From Pseudoxanthomonas sp. z9 (GTDB lineage Bacteria; Pseudomonadota; Gammaproteobacteria; Xanthomonadales; Xanthomonadaceae), in NCBI RefSeq assembly GCF_006542425.1, contig NZ_VFID01000001.1:62001-126000 (forward strand): 64,000 bases of DNA, given 5' to 3'. The translations under genes and the position numbers were made by a program. Each line of letters begins with the position of its first letter. Within the stretch, counting starts at the first letter, position 1. Positions 48,678 to 57,451 of the stretch are shown in pieces. Below the pieces are notes generated by a model. That model saw only the letters and a program-made list of their open reading frames with translations. It ran no database searches and was not told where the DNA came from.

Positions 48678-49265
48678 ATGGCGGCGAGCATCATTCCCCG
48701 CATAACTGAACAGGGCAGGCGCGTGTCTGGATCACCGTTGATGGAACAATTGCAGGCCTATCGGGCGCGCTGGCCCGAGGAGGCTGCGGTCGTGGAGGAC
48801 TTCCTGGAACTGCTGGCGGATGCGCGCAATCCGTTCCTGCGCGAACGCCTGGAAGGGCATTTCACCGGCGGCGCCTGGCTGGTCAGCGCCGACGGCCGGC
48901 GCACCCTGCTGACCCACCACCGCAAGCTGGCGCGCTGGTTGCAACTGGGCGGCCACGCCGACGGCGACACCGACATGGGGCAGGTCGCGCTGAAGGAAGC
49001 CGAGGAGGAATCCGGACTGCCGGACCTGCGGCTGGACGACACCGCCATTTTCGATCTGGACCGGCACTGGATTCCGGAGCGCAAGGACGTGCCGGGGCAC
49101 TGGCACTACGACGTCCGCTACGTGATCCGCGCCGGTGCGGACGAACGCTACGTGGTCAGCGAGGAATCGCTGGATCTGGCCTGGCGCGAGATCGCGCCGA
49201 TCGCCGAGGAGTCCGACGAATCGCTCAGCCGCATGGCCCGCAAGTGGTTGGCCGCCCAGGCGTAG
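48678..49265 (+). CDS. NUDIX hydrolase
   Basis: The 195-residue NUDIX enzyme hydrolyses nucleoside diphosphates linked to another moiety. The Nudix box is near 105-127: GGHADGDTDMGQVALKEAEEESGLP, in which the usual REXXEE appears as K-E-AEEE with an intact helix. GGAG at 48669-48672 lies five bases before ATG 48678, which supports this start; an internal ATG at 48741 is also possible. It is divergent from the second permease, with a shared promoter region of about 146 bases. Confidence 0.88.
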   Translation: MAASIIPRITEQGRRVSGSPLMEQLQAYRARWPEEAAVVEDFLELLADARNPFLRERLEGHFTGGAWLVSADGRRTLLTHHRKLARWLQLGGHADGDTDMGQVALKEAEEESGLPDLRLDDTAIFDLDRHWIPERKDVPGHWHYDVRYVIRAGADERYVVSEESLDLAWREIAPIAEESDESLSRMARKWLAAQA

Positions 49266-49371
49266 ACCCGGCTTTGTCCCACCACTGGCGGTTGGGCCGC
49301 GCGTCGTGGCCTGGACGCGCGGAAGCCGGTGGCTTTGCCGGGAGAACGCCGCTGGCGGGAGGCCTCGCGGC

Positions 49372-50055
49372 TCAGCTGCGCGCGACGACCTCGTCGATAT
49401 GCCGCAGCAGGTCGGCTGGATCCTCGTAGACCCGGAACGCGCCCGAGCGCTCCAGTTCCTCCTGGCCATAGCCGCCGGACAACAGGCCCACGCCGAGCGC
49501 CCGCGCACGCTGCGCCGCCAGCATGTCCCAGATGCTGTCGCCGAGCACCAGCGAGCGGGTGATATCCACGCCCAGCCGGTCGGCGGCGGCGATGAACAGA
49601 TCCGGATCCGGTTTGGCGTGGCGCACCAGATCGCGGGTGATCACCGGCACCTGCGCCGGATCCACCCCCAGTGCGTGCAGGTTGTGGGCGGCGGTCTCCA
49701 TCCGGCCGCTGGTGGCGATGCCCCAGGGGATGCCCTGTTCGGTCAGGAATGCCAGCAATTCGCGCGCGCCCGGCAGCGGCTGCACCGCGCGCTGTTCCGA
49801 TTGCCGCGAATACGCCTCGGCATGCCAGCGGCGCAGGCGATCCAGCCGATCCTCGGTGATGTCCAGGCCGGTCTCGCGCAGCAGGATATGGGTGAACAGC
49901 CCGCCGCTCATGCCAATCTTGCGATGAATCCGCCACACCGAGAGATCCACGCCTTCGCGATCCAGGGCTTCCTTCCAGGCCAGCACGTGCTGGTAGACGC
50001 TGTCCACCAGCGTGCCGTCGAGATCGAACAGGAATGCGGTGTCCGCGCGGGCCAT
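49372..50055 (-). CDS. HAD family hydrolase
   Basis: The 227-residue HAD phosphatase has LFDLDGTLVDS (motif I, Asp10/Asp12), IATSGR (motif II), KPDPDLFIAAADRL and VLGDSIWDM (motif IV). The helical cap lies between about 20 and 80. It belongs to the phosphoglycolate-phosphatase/beta-phosphoglucomutase-like branch; the substrate is not predictable. It is divergent from nothing close; serA lies upstream on the same strand behind a duplicated palindrome. Confidence 0.88.
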   Translation of the reverse strand: MARADTAFLFDLDGTLVDSVYQHVLAWKEALDREGVDLSVWRIHRKIGMSGGLFTHILLRETGLDITEDRLDRLRRWHAEAYSRQSEQRAVQPLPGARELLAFLTEQGIPWGIATSGRMETAAHNLHALGVDPAQVPVITRDLVRHAKPDPDLFIAAADRLGVDITRSLVLGDSIWDMLAAQRARALGVGLLSGGYGQEELERSGAFRVYEDPADLLRHIDEVVARS

Positions 50056-50066
50056 GGTTTTTCTCC

Positions 50067-50131
50067 TTCAAAAACGATGTGGGCGGCCAGTGGCCGCTTC
50101 AAAACGTCGCGGGCGGCCAGTGGCCGCCCGC
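50067..50131. repeat. tandem palindromic repeat upstream of HAD gene and after serA
   Basis: Two copies of a unit TTCAAAA(A)CG-(x)-GGGCGGCCAGTGGCCGC lie head to tail (50067-50097 and 50098-50127). Each has a palindrome: GCGGCC-AGT-GGCCGC (50083-50097) and GCGGGCGGCC-AGT-GGCCGCCCGC (50109-50131). The second may help end the serA transcript on the minus strand, although a T-run is missing there. Confidence 0.7.
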
Positions 50132-50141
50132 AGGAATGAAC

Positions 50142-51383
50142 TCAGTACAGGATGCGCGTCCGCAAGGTACCGGGAATCGCCGATAGCGCATCCTTCAGTT
50201 CGGCGCTCTGCTCCTCGGTCGCGGTGACGTCGATCACCACGTAGCCGACTTTGGGGTCGGTGCGCAGGAACTGGCCGTCGATGTTGACGTTGTGCTTGCT
50301 GAAAATCTCGTTGATCTGCGACAGCACGCCCGGCACGTTGCGGTGGATGTGCAGGATCCGGCGGCTGCCGTCGTGGCCGGGCAGGGTGACCTCGGGGAAG
50401 TTGACCGCCGACAGGGTGGAACCGTTGTCGCTGTAGCGCACCAGCTTGGCCGCCACTTCCACGCCGATGTTGTCCTGCGCTTCCAGGGTGCTGCCGCCGA
50501 CATGCGGGGTGAGGATCACGTTGTCGAGACCGCGCAGCGGCGATTCAAAGGCTTCCGCATTGCCCTTGGGCTCGACCGGGAACACGTCCACCGCCGCGCC
50601 GCCGACCGCGCCGGACTTCAGGGCCGCGGTCAACGCGTCGATGTCGACCACGGTACCGCGCGAGGCATTGATCAGGTGTGCGCCGGGTTTCATCTTCGCG
50701 ATCTGCGAGAGGCCGAACATGCCCTGGGTCGCAGCGGTTTCCGGCACGTGCAATGTCACCACGTCGCTGCGCGCCAGCAGGTCATCCAGGCTGGTGGCCG
50801 AACGCGCGTTGCCCAGCGACAGCTTGGTTTCGATGTCGTGGAAGATCACGTTCATGCCGATCGCCTCGGCCAGCACGCCGACCTGGGTACCGATATGGCC
50901 GTAGCCGATGATGCCCAGGGTCTTGCCGCGCGCCTCGTGGCTGCCGGCGGCCGACTTGGACCAGCCGCCGCGGTGGCATTCGGCGTTCTTCTGCGGGATG
51001 CCGCGCATCAGCATGATCGCCTGCGCGATCACCAGTTCTGCCACGCTGCGGGTATTGGAATAGGGCGCGTTGAACACCGGGATGCCGGCCAGCTCGGCCG
51101 CTTCCAGATCCACCTGGTTGGTGCCGATGCAGAAACAGCCCACCGCGATCAGCCGGCGCGCATGCGACAGCACGTCCCCGGTCAGTTGGGTGCGCGAACG
51201 GATGCCGATGATGTGGGCCTCGGCGATGCGCCGCTTGAGCTCGTCCTCCGGCAGCGACTTGTCGTGGAAATCGATCTGCGTGTATCCGGCCGCGCGGAAG
51301 GTTTCCACGGCGGTCTGGCTCACTCCCTCCAGCAACAGCACGCGGATGTCCTGCTTCGGATAGGAGGTCTTCTTGGTCGACAT
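50142..51383 (-). CDS. serA: D-3-phosphoglycerate dehydrogenase
   Basis: The 413-residue enzyme oxidises 3-phosphoglycerate in serine synthesis. NAD-binding GYGHIGTQVG (about 160-169), HVPETAATQGM, NASRGTVVDIDAL and the catalytic His in LTPHVGGSTLEAQ (about 301) are present. Residues about 335-413 are an ACT domain, expected to bind serine and inhibit. This is the E. coli-type length, and enzymes of this type also reduce 2-oxoglutarate to D-2-hydroxyglutarate. The gene faces a D-2-hydroxyglutarate dehydrogenase-like gene across a 190-base gap. Confidence 0.97.
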   Translation of the reverse strand: MSTKKTSYPKQDIRVLLLEGVSQTAVETFRAAGYTQIDFHDKSLPEDELKRRIAEAHIIGIRSRTQLTGDVLSHARRLIAVGCFCIGTNQVDLEAAELAGIPVFNAPYSNTRSVAELVIAQAIMLMRGIPQKNAECHRGGWSKSAAGSHEARGKTLGIIGYGHIGTQVGVLAEAIGMNVIFHDIETKLSLGNARSATSLDDLLARSDVVTLHVPETAATQGMFGLSQIAKMKPGAHLINASRGTVVDIDALTAALKSGAVGGAAVDVFPVEPKGNAEAFESPLRGLDNVILTPHVGGSTLEAQDNIGVEVAAKLVRYSDNGSTLSAVNFPEVTLPGHDGSRRILHIHRNVPGVLSQINEIFSKHNVNIDGQFLRTDPKVGYVVIDVTATEEQSAELKDALSAIPGTLRTRILY

Positions 51384-51573
51384 TGCGGCGGGCGCGAGGT
51401 GGCGGGGAAGGGCTTTCCACTATGCCAGAAGCGGCGCGCCTTTGCTGCATCGCCACATGCCCCGGAAAGCTGGTTCCCAAATGGTTTCGACTGCAACCGG
51501 CGCGCCGTCTGGACGCGCCGCAGCATCGCTGGCACGCTGGCGTTCCCCCGATGCCGTCCGTCCGTAAGAATCA

Positions 51574-52965
51574 ATGACCGATCCGCGTTTGCAGGCGCTG
51601 CAGCAGGCCGTGCCCGAGTTGCGCCTGACCACCGAAGCCGCCGAGCTGGAACATTACGGCCGCGACTGGACCCGCCGCTGGACGCCGGCGCCGCTGGCGA
51701 TCGCGCTGCCGGCCACGGTGGAGGAAGTGCAGGCCATCGTGCGCTGGGCCAACGAAAACGGCGTGGCGGTGGTGCCGTCCGGCGGCCGCACCGGCCTGTC
51801 CGGCGGCGCGGTGGCGGCCAACGGCGAACTGGTGCTCAGCCTGGAGCGGATGAACAAGGTGCTGGGCTTCGACGCGGTCGATCGGACCCTGACGGTGCAG
51901 CCGGGCATCGCCCTGGAGGCGGTGCATAACGCCGCCCGCGAACACGGACTGGTCTATCCGGTCGATTTCGCCGCGCGCGGCTCCTGTTCGATCGGCGGCA
52001 ACATCGCCACCAACGCCGGCGGCATCCGGGTGATCCGCTACGGCAATACCCGCGAATGGATCGCCGGCCTCAAGCTGGTGACCGGCGCCGGCGAGTTGCT
52101 GGAGCTGAATCGCGGACTGATCAAGAACTCCAGCGGCTACGACCTGCGCCAGCTCGTCATCGGTTCGGAGGGCACCCTGGGCGTCGTGGTCGAGGCCACC
52201 CTGCGGCTGACCGACCCGCCGCCGCCGACCAACGTGATGCTGCTGGCGCTGCCCTCGTTCGAAGTGCTGATGCGGGTGTTCGCTGAATTCCGCGCGCGCC
52301 TGCAACTGGAAGCCTTCGAGTTCTTCACCGATCTTGCGCTCAAGCATGTGCTGGCGCACGGCGCGCAGCCGCCGTTCGCGGAGGTCCATCCCTATTACGT
52401 GGTCACCGAGTTCGCGATTGGCGACGAGGCAAGGGAGGCCGCCGCCATGGCCGCGTTCGAAGCCTGCCTGGAACAGGGTTGGGTCAGCGACGGCGTGATC
52501 AGCCAGAGCGACGCCCAGGCCGCCCAGCTGTGGCGCCTGCGCGAGGGCATCACCGAGGCACTGGCGCGCTACAAGCCGTACAAGAACGACGTATCGGTGC
52601 GGATCTCGGCGATGCCGGCGTTCCTGGCCGAGACCCAGGCGCTGCTGGGCGAGGCCTACCCCGACTTCGAGGTGGTCTGGTTCGGCCACATCGGCGACGG
52701 CAACCTGCACATCAACGTGCTCAAGCCCGACGGCCTGGACGACGCCGAATTTGTCCGCCAGTGCGAGCAGGTCACCAAATTGCTGGCCGCGTCGCTGCAG
52801 CGGCACGCCGGCAGCATTTCCGCCGAGCACGGCATCGGCCTGGTCAAGAAGCCCTACCTGGACAGCACGCGCGACGCCGCGGAAATCGCGGTGATGCGCG
52901 GCATCAAGCGGGTGCTGGACCCGAACGGGCTGATGAATCCGGGCAAGCTGTTCGACCCGGACTGA
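51574..52965 (+). CDS. FAD-linked oxidase, D-2-hydroxyglutarate dehydrogenase-like
   Basis: The 463-residue flavoprotein is of the FAD_binding_4/FAD-oxidase_C family. PSGGRTGLSGGA (about 69-80) and SIGGNIATNAGGIRVIRYGNTREWI (about 140-165) bind FAD; GHIGDGNLHINV (about 372-383) binds the active-site metal and EHGIGLVKKPYL follows. This group covers D-2-hydroxyglutarate and D-lactate dehydrogenases. Position divergent to serA favours D-2-hydroxyglutarate, the side product of SerA. Electrons would pass to an ETF or quinone. Confidence 0.9.
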   Translation: MTDPRLQALQQAVPELRLTTEAAELEHYGRDWTRRWTPAPLAIALPATVEEVQAIVRWANENGVAVVPSGGRTGLSGGAVAANGELVLSLERMNKVLGFDAVDRTLTVQPGIALEAVHNAAREHGLVYPVDFAARGSCSIGGNIATNAGGIRVIRYGNTREWIAGLKLVTGAGELLELNRGLIKNSSGYDLRQLVIGSEGTLGVVVEATLRLTDPPPPTNVMLLALPSFEVLMRVFAEFRARLQLEAFEFFTDLALKHVLAHGAQPPFAEVHPYYVVTEFAIGDEAREAAAMAAFEACLEQGWVSDGVISQSDAQAAQLWRLREGITEALARYKPYKNDVSVRISAMPAFLAETQALLGEAYPDFEVVWFGHIGDGNLHINVLKPDGLDDAEFVRQCEQVTKLLAASLQRHAGSISAEHGIGLVKKPYLDSTRDAAEIAVMRGIKRVLDPNGLMNPGKLFDPD

Positions 52966-52981
52966 CGCCGGAGCCCCCTTA

Positions 52982-53133
52982 TTGTAGGAGCGACGTCAGT
53001 CGCGACCGTGCAAGGTCGGGGCGAGCGCAGTCCGCGCTCAAGCGGGAGAGTTCCGGTCAAGGTCCATGAGGACCGATCCCGGCTTGGGGTGCTGGCCCGG
53101 ACGACACGGTCGCGACTGACGTCGCTCCTACAA
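52982..53133. repeat. 152-base element with 29-base perfect terminal inverted repeats
   Basis: The left arm at 52982-53010 (starting TTGTAGGAGCGACGTCAGTC) is the exact reverse complement of 53105-53133. The arm itself contains a short palindrome GCGACGTCAGTCGC. The TGTAGGAGCG...TCGCGAC motif is a REP type widespread in xanthomonads and pseudomonads, and a face-to-face pair with a unique centre is a REPIN-like layout moved by RAYT transposases. No RAYT gene is in this window. It fills most of the 239-base gap. Confidence 0.85.
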
Positions 53134-53204
53134 GGAGGGATTCAGGCGATTCGGGGGATTTGCGGTAGTCTTTGCCAACCCTTGATTCGAGTGTCTTTCC
53201 GCGC

Positions 53205-53504
53205 ATGAAACGCCTGCTTGTCGCCAGCGCGCTGCTGGTCCTTTCGATTTCCGCTTTCGCCGGCAGCTTTGCCGGTTCCTCCGCCGGCGCCTCCTCGGCC
53301 GGTTCCTCCGCCTCGTCGGGCAGTTCCTCCGGCGACGACAAGGTGGTGCTGCAGGCCCGCGACGACGCCGCCAGCTTCGTGGCCAGCGAAGGTCGTATCC
53401 GTGGTGCGCGCCTGGAATCCGCGCTGCGCCACCTGCGCGAGCGCGACGCGAATGCGCGCGAGGCCACCGACATGGCCCTGGCACAGGCCATCCTGGCGCT
53501 GTGA
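53205..53504 (+). CDS. small exported protein, DUF2388-like
   Basis: The 99-residue protein has signal peptide MKRLLVASALLVLSISAFA, then a Ser/Gly/Ala-rich stretch of about 25 residues, and a conserved C-terminal half (DDKVVLQARDDAASFVASEGRIRGARLESALRHLR ... ATDMALAQAILAL, given in parts). This matches my memory of the DUF2388 family of pseudomonads, whose genes sit beside a DUF4105-like gene as here. Function is unknown. It overlaps the next gene as GTGA. Confidence 0.8.
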   Translation: MKRLLVASALLVLSISAFAGSFAGSSAGASSAGSSASSGSSSGDDKVVLQARDDAASFVASEGRIRGARLESALRHLRERDANAREATDMALAQAILAL

Positions 53505-55402
53505 ACCCGGCCGGCCGGAACCCGCGCCGCGCCGGCGCGGGCTTCCGCGCCCTGGCCCTGCTGGCGGCGCTCGCCTGCGCCGCCGGGCACGCGCAGGCAG
53601 CACCCCGTCTGCGGCTGGATTCCACCGGCCTCCAGCCCGATGAGGTCGCCGCGAGCGAACGGCTGCTGGCCGAAGCCGTCGCGCGACTGACACCGGCGAT
53701 GCGCACGGCGCTGGATCGCGAGATCCGCGTGCAATGGAGTCCGCGGCTGGACGCGCGGGTGCATGGCCGCGCCATTGATGATCGCCTGCTGCTCAACCGG
53801 AACCTGCTGTCTGGACTTGTGGCCTCGCACGGGGCTGGCGAAGGTGACGGCGACGGACGCGCGGCGCTGGCCGCCCTGCTGCACGAACTGGGGCATTTCC
53901 TCGATCGCGGCGCGAACGGCGGCGCGATGTCGCGGGATCCGCGCCTGCGGGATCTGGCCGGCTGGCAGATCCGCGCCACGCCGGGCCTGACCGGCTTGAT
54001 GGGCCGCCGGCGTGGCAACGATTTCCGCGAACGCAGCCCGGATCCCTACGAGCTGCACAGTCCCCGCGAATACGTCGCGGTGAACCTGGAGCATTTCCTG
54101 CTGGATGCCGACTACGCCTGCCGGCGGCCGGCGCTGTATCGCTACTTCGCGCAGCGCTGGGGCGCGCCCGCGGTCGCGGCCGCGGTGTGCGCGGATGGAT
54201 TCGCCTACGTGGATGCGGGCGACGTGAGTGCCGGGGCGGACGCGGCGATGGCGACAGGCGGGCGCCTGGGAACGCTGGACCCGGAGCGGATCTACCAGGT
54301 GGACTACCTGCTGGCCGAAGGCAACGACGCGATGATGAGCCGCTGGGGCCACAGCATGCTGCGGCTGGTGATTTGCGCGCCGGGACGGCCGCGTGGCCCG
54401 GATTGCCGGCTGGATCTGGAGCATCACCGGGTACTGTCGTTCCGCGCCTTCGTCGGCGATCTGCAGATTTCCAGCTGGCGCGGCCTGACCGGTCGCTATC
54501 CTTCGCGCCTGTTCGTGCTGCCACTGGATCAGGTGATCGACGAATACACCAAGATCGAACTGCGCGGGTTGCAGTCGGTGCCATTGCGGCTGGAGCGCGC
54601 GGAGATCGCAACACTGGTCGAGCGCGCCGCGCAGCTGCACTGGAGCTACGACGGCCACTACTTCTTCCTCGGCAACAACTGCGCGGTGGAGACCTACAAG
54701 CTGCTGCGCGACGGCGTGCCCCGGCTCGGCACGGCGGATCTGGGCGGCATCACCCCGACCGGGCTGGCGCGGCGATTGCAACGCACCGGCATTGCCGACG
54801 GATCCGTGCTGGCGGATCCAGCGCGGGCGCTGCGCGAGGGCTACCGCTTCGATTCGCTGCGTGAGCGTTTCCAGACCCTGTTCGAGGTCGCGCGCGTGCG
54901 GACGGGACTGCCACAGCGCGAAGTCGAGGACTGGCTGGCCGCGTCCCCGCAGCAGCGCCGCCCATGGTTGGAGCGCGCGGATCTGAAGGCGGCCGCCGCG
55001 TTGCTGGTGCTCGAACAGGCGGCGCGACGGCAGCAGGAATCGCGGTTCCGCGAGGCGTTCAAGCGCCGCTACCTGCAATCAGGTGGCGATGAGCTGGGCG
55101 CGGCGGCCGGGATCTTGCGGACATTGCTGCGGGAAACCGCCTGGATGAGCCGCCCCGCGGATCTGCTCGAAGGCGCCGGCTACGGCTTGCCGCAGGCGGA
55201 GGAACGGACAGCGCTCCAGGCTGGCAGCGCTGCCCGGCGCGAACGCCTGCGCGATCTGGAGCGGCAGCTGGACCAGCAGGCCCGATCGCTGCTCAGTCCG
55301 GCCCAGGCCCGCGATCGCGAGGCCGTCGATGCCAACATCGAATGGCTGGGCGCGCACCTGCGAGAACTGCATCGCCAGGCCGGCGGACTGCAGCTGAACT
55401 GA
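53501..55402 (+). CDS. exported DUF4105-like protein with two possible hydrolase sites
   Basis: The 633-residue exported protein (signal peptide about 15-34) starts with GTG at 53501 overlapping the DUF2388-like stop. Residues 128-132 read HELGH, a zincin HExxH. Further on lie RWGHSMLRL (His284) and GNNCAVETYKLL (Cys394), placed as the His and Cys of the DUF4105/Lnb N-terminal domain, a permuted NlpC/P60-like fold. The last 150 residues are helical and rich in Arg. Both sites are read from motifs; activity is not known. The partner protein may be its substrate or regulator. Confidence 0.8.
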   Translation: MNPAGRNPRRAGAGFRALALLAALACAAGHAQAAPRLRLDSTGLQPDEVAASERLLAEAVARLTPAMRTALDREIRVQWSPRLDARVHGRAIDDRLLLNRNLLSGLVASHGAGEGDGDGRAALAALLHELGHFLDRGANGGAMSRDPRLRDLAGWQIRATPGLTGLMGRRRGNDFRERSPDPYELHSPREYVAVNLEHFLLDADYACRRPALYRYFAQRWGAPAVAAAVCADGFAYVDAGDVSAGADAAMATGGRLGTLDPERIYQVDYLLAEGNDAMMSRWGHSMLRLVICAPGRPRGPDCRLDLEHHRVLSFRAFVGDLQISSWRGLTGRYPSRLFVLPLDQVIDEYTKIELRGLQSVPLRLERAEIATLVERAAQLHWSYDGHYFFLGNNCAVETYKLLRDGVPRLGTADLGGITPTGLARRLQRTGIADGSVLADPARALREGYRFDSLRERFQTLFEVARVRTGLPQREVEDWLAASPQQRRPWLERADLKAAAALLVLEQAARRQQESRFREAFKRRYLQSGGDELGAAAGILRTLLRETAWMSRPADLLEGAGYGLPQAEERTALQAGSAARRERLRDLERQLDQQARSLLSPAQARDREAVDANIEWLGAHLRELHRQAGGLQLN

Positions 55403-55404
55403 GC

Positions 55405-55866
55405 TCAGGCGTTTTCGTCCAGCCAGCGGGTCATCAGCCGGCGTGGATGCGCATCGTAGCCGCTGCGCTGGTAGATGCCGTGCGCATGCTCGTTGTCATC
55501 GCTGACTTCCAGACGGACCGCGCGCAGGCCCTCGCGTCGGCACAGCGCTTCCACCTCGGCCAGAGCCAGCTTGCCCAGACCGCCGCCGCGCTGGGTGGGC
55601 AGGACGTACAACTCGTCCAGCAAGCCGTAGCGCCCGCCGAACTCCAGGCTGAAGCAGAAGCCGATCACGATGTAGCCGGCCAGCGTGCCGCCGCGTTCGA
55701 TCAGCAGCAGGCGACCGTTGGCGGGATCGCGCAGCAGGGCGTCGAGCGCCTCGCGCAGCATCGCCTCGTCCCACGGAATGTCCTCGTCGGCGTAGAACTC
55801 GCGGACGACCGGAACCAGCGTGTCAATGTCATCGGCGGTGGCGGGACGGAAGCGGGGCTCGGACAT
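55405..55866 (-). CDS. GNAT family N-acetyltransferase
   Basis: The 153-residue protein has the GNAT core: FRPATADDIDTLVPVVREFYADE at the start, GLLDELYVLPTQRGGGLGKLALAEVEAL (acetyl-CoA loop RGGGLG) and RLEVSDDNEHAHGIYQRSGY at the end. The substrate is unknown. Convergent with the DUF4105 gene, it ends only two bases from it. The terminator of the following efp gene lies in its upstream region. Confidence 0.88.
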   Translation of the reverse strand: MSEPRFRPATADDIDTLVPVVREFYADEDIPWDEAMLREALDALLRDPANGRLLLIERGGTLAGYIVIGFCFSLEFGGRYGLLDELYVLPTQRGGGLGKLALAEVEALCRREGLRAVRLEVSDDNEHAHGIYQRSGYDAHPRRLMTRWLDENA

Positions 55867-55890
55867 GACGCGCTCCAGGATGGAGAATGA

Positions 55891-55924
55891 AAAACAAAAA
55901 GGGCGGGCCCTCGCGGACCCGCCC
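55891..55924 (-). terminator. intrinsic terminator of the EfpL gene
   Basis: On the minus strand GGGCGGGTCC-gcga-GGGCCCGCCC (one G-T pair) is followed by TTTTTGTTTTT. It lies 17 bases after the stop of the elongation factor gene. Confidence 0.85.
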
Positions 55925-55941
55925 CGGAACCGCGGGCGGCG

Positions 55942-56508
55942 TCAGTCGGCGCGGCCGCCGAACTCGCCGGTGGTGGTGTTGACCAGGATGCGTTCGCCGT
56001 TGGTGATGTACTCGGGCACCATGATTTCGATGCCGGTGCTCAGCTTGGCCGGCTTCGGGCGCTTGGTGGCGGTGCCGCCCTTCAGTTCCGGCGGGGTTTC
56101 CACCACTTCCAGGGTCACGTGCTGCGGCAGTTGCAAGGCGACCGGCAGTTCGTCGATCACCTGCACGTAGCAGCCGGCCAGGCCGTCGGTGATGTAGCCG
56201 GCGTCATCGCCCAGCACATCCGCGTCCAGGGTGTACGGCGTGTAGTCCTCGTCATCCAGGAACACGAAGGCGTCGCCGTCCTTGTACGAGAACGTGGCCT
56301 GGCGGCGCAGCAGTTCCACTTCGGTCAGGTTGTCGTCGGCATCGAAGCTGGCATCCAGCTTGTTGCCGCCGGGCACGCTGTACATGGTGAAACGGAAGCG
56401 CACGTTGCCGCCACGGCCCTGCGGCGAACTGCGATCGATGTCGCGGATCTGGTACACGCCGCCGTTGTGCTCAACGACGTTTCCTTTCTTGATGTCGAAT
56501 GCTTTCAT
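55942..56508 (-). CDS. yeiP: elongation factor P-like protein (EfpL/YeiP)
   Basis: The 188-residue three-domain EF-P family protein eases ribosome stalling, classically at proline runs. Domain I tip is SSPQGRGG (Arg32), matching the SPTARGA loop of E. coli YeiP (EfpL) rather than the usual PGKGQA tip of [50 protein letters not shown] at the end and [15 protein letters not shown] are shared with YeiP. So it is named EfpL-like and a canonical EF-P should exist elsewhere. Confidence 0.9.
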   Translation of the reverse strand: MKAFDIKKGNVVEHNGGVYQIRDIDRSSPQGRGGNVRFRFTMYSVPGGNKLDASFDADDNLTEVELLRRQATFSYKDGDAFVFLDDEDYTPYTLDADVLGDDAGYITDGLAGCYVQVIDELPVALQLPQHVTLEVVETPPELKGGTATKRPKPAKLSTGIEIMVPEYITNGERILVNTTTGEFGGRAD

Positions 56509-56523
56509 GGTGATGACGGGAAT

Positions 56524-56605
56524 CGGGAATGGAGAATCGGGAATGGGAAGCCGGGCGAAGGAGACGGTGCCGGGGCGATTCCCGATTCCCGATTCTCCAT
56601 TCCCG
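56524..56605. repeat. inverted repeat of CGGGAAT/ATTCCCG type between efpL and SDR
   Basis: The arms 56524-56544 and 56585-56605 are perfectly complementary over 21 bases (starting CGGGAATGGAG and ending CTCCATTCCCG). Each is itself built from the ATTCCCGATTC word, so it belongs to a repeated intergenic family; a degenerate piece lies at 20404-20440. Confidence 0.8.
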
Positions 56606-56611
56606 GCGGTA

Positions 56612-57382
56612 TCACTTCGGTGCCAGCCGGACGGCGCCGTCGAGGCGGATCGTCTCGCCGTTGAGATAGGTGTTGCCGAGGATGTAGGCGACCAGGTCGG
56701 CGAATTCGTCGGGCTTGCCCAGGCGCGAGGGGAACGGAATCGACGCGCTGAGCGATTGCTGCACGGCCTCGGGCATGCCGTCGACCATCGGGGTCCAGAA
56801 GATGCCCGGGGCGATGGTCATCACCCGGATGCCGAAGCGCGACAGCTCGCGCGCCATCGGCAGGGTCATGCCGACCACGCCGCCCTTGGAGGCCGAGTAG
56901 GCGGCCTGGCCGATCTGGCCTTCGTAGGCGGCCACGCTGGCGGTGCTGATGATCACGCCACGCTCGCCGTCGGTGCCTGCCTCGTTGTGCTGCATCAGGT
57001 TGGCGGCGGCCTTGGCCACGTTGAAGCTGCCCACCAGGTTGACCATCACCGTGGTCTGGAAGGTCGACAGCGGCATCGGCGCTTCCTTGCCGAGCACGCG
57101 GCCGGCGCCGAGGATGCCGGCGCAGTTGATGGCGGCGTTCAGTCCGCCCAGGAATTCGCGGGCGGCGGCGATGTTCGCGGCCACGCCGGCCTCGTCGGTG
57201 ACGTCGGTGCGGAAGTAGCGGGCATTGGCCTCGCCCAGCGCGGCGACCGCGGCCGCGCCCTTGTCGTCATTGACGTCGAACAACGCGACCTTGCCGCCCT
57301 GGGCGACCAGATGCTGGGCCACGGCGAAGCCGAGGCCGGAGACGCCGCCGGTGATGACGGCGCGGGTAGCGGACACTTGCAT
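56612..57382 (-). CDS. SDR family oxidoreductase, 3-hydroxyacyl-CoA dehydrogenase type 2-like
   Basis: The 256-residue short-chain dehydrogenase has the NAD motif [15 protein letters not shown] (about 11-25), [10 protein letters not shown], the catalytic Ser-Tyr-Lys in [23 protein letters not shown] (Tyr near 166, Lys near 170) and the end [17 protein letters not shown]. The [21 protein letters not shown] region is typical of the type II 3-hydroxyacyl-CoA dehydrogenase (HSD10) group used in isoleucine and fatty acid breakdown. It lies 69 bases after the GGDEF-EAL gene on the same strand. Confidence 0.88.
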   Translation of the reverse strand: MQVSATRAVITGGVSGLGFAVAQHLVAQGGKVALFDVNDDKGAAAVAALGEANARYFRTDVTDEAGVAANIAAAREFLGGLNAAINCAGILGAGRVLGKEAPMPLSTFQTTVMVNLVGSFNVAKAAANLMQHNEAGTDGERGVIISTASVAAYEGQIGQAAYSASKGGVVGMTLPMARELSRFGIRVMTIAPGIFWTPMVDGMPEAVQQSLSASIPFPSRLGKPDEFADLVAYILGNTYLNGETIRLDGAVRLAPK

Positions 57383-57451
57383 GCGGGAAACCTGGGACGG
57401 AAAGACCCGCATTTTACGCGAACGACCGGTCGCCCCGGCAGCGGCGTGCGC

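Noticed and set aside
50067..50131. Possible CRISPR-like array
   Set aside because: Only two adjacent palindromic units without spacers and no cas genes; better explained as a duplicated REP-like repeat.
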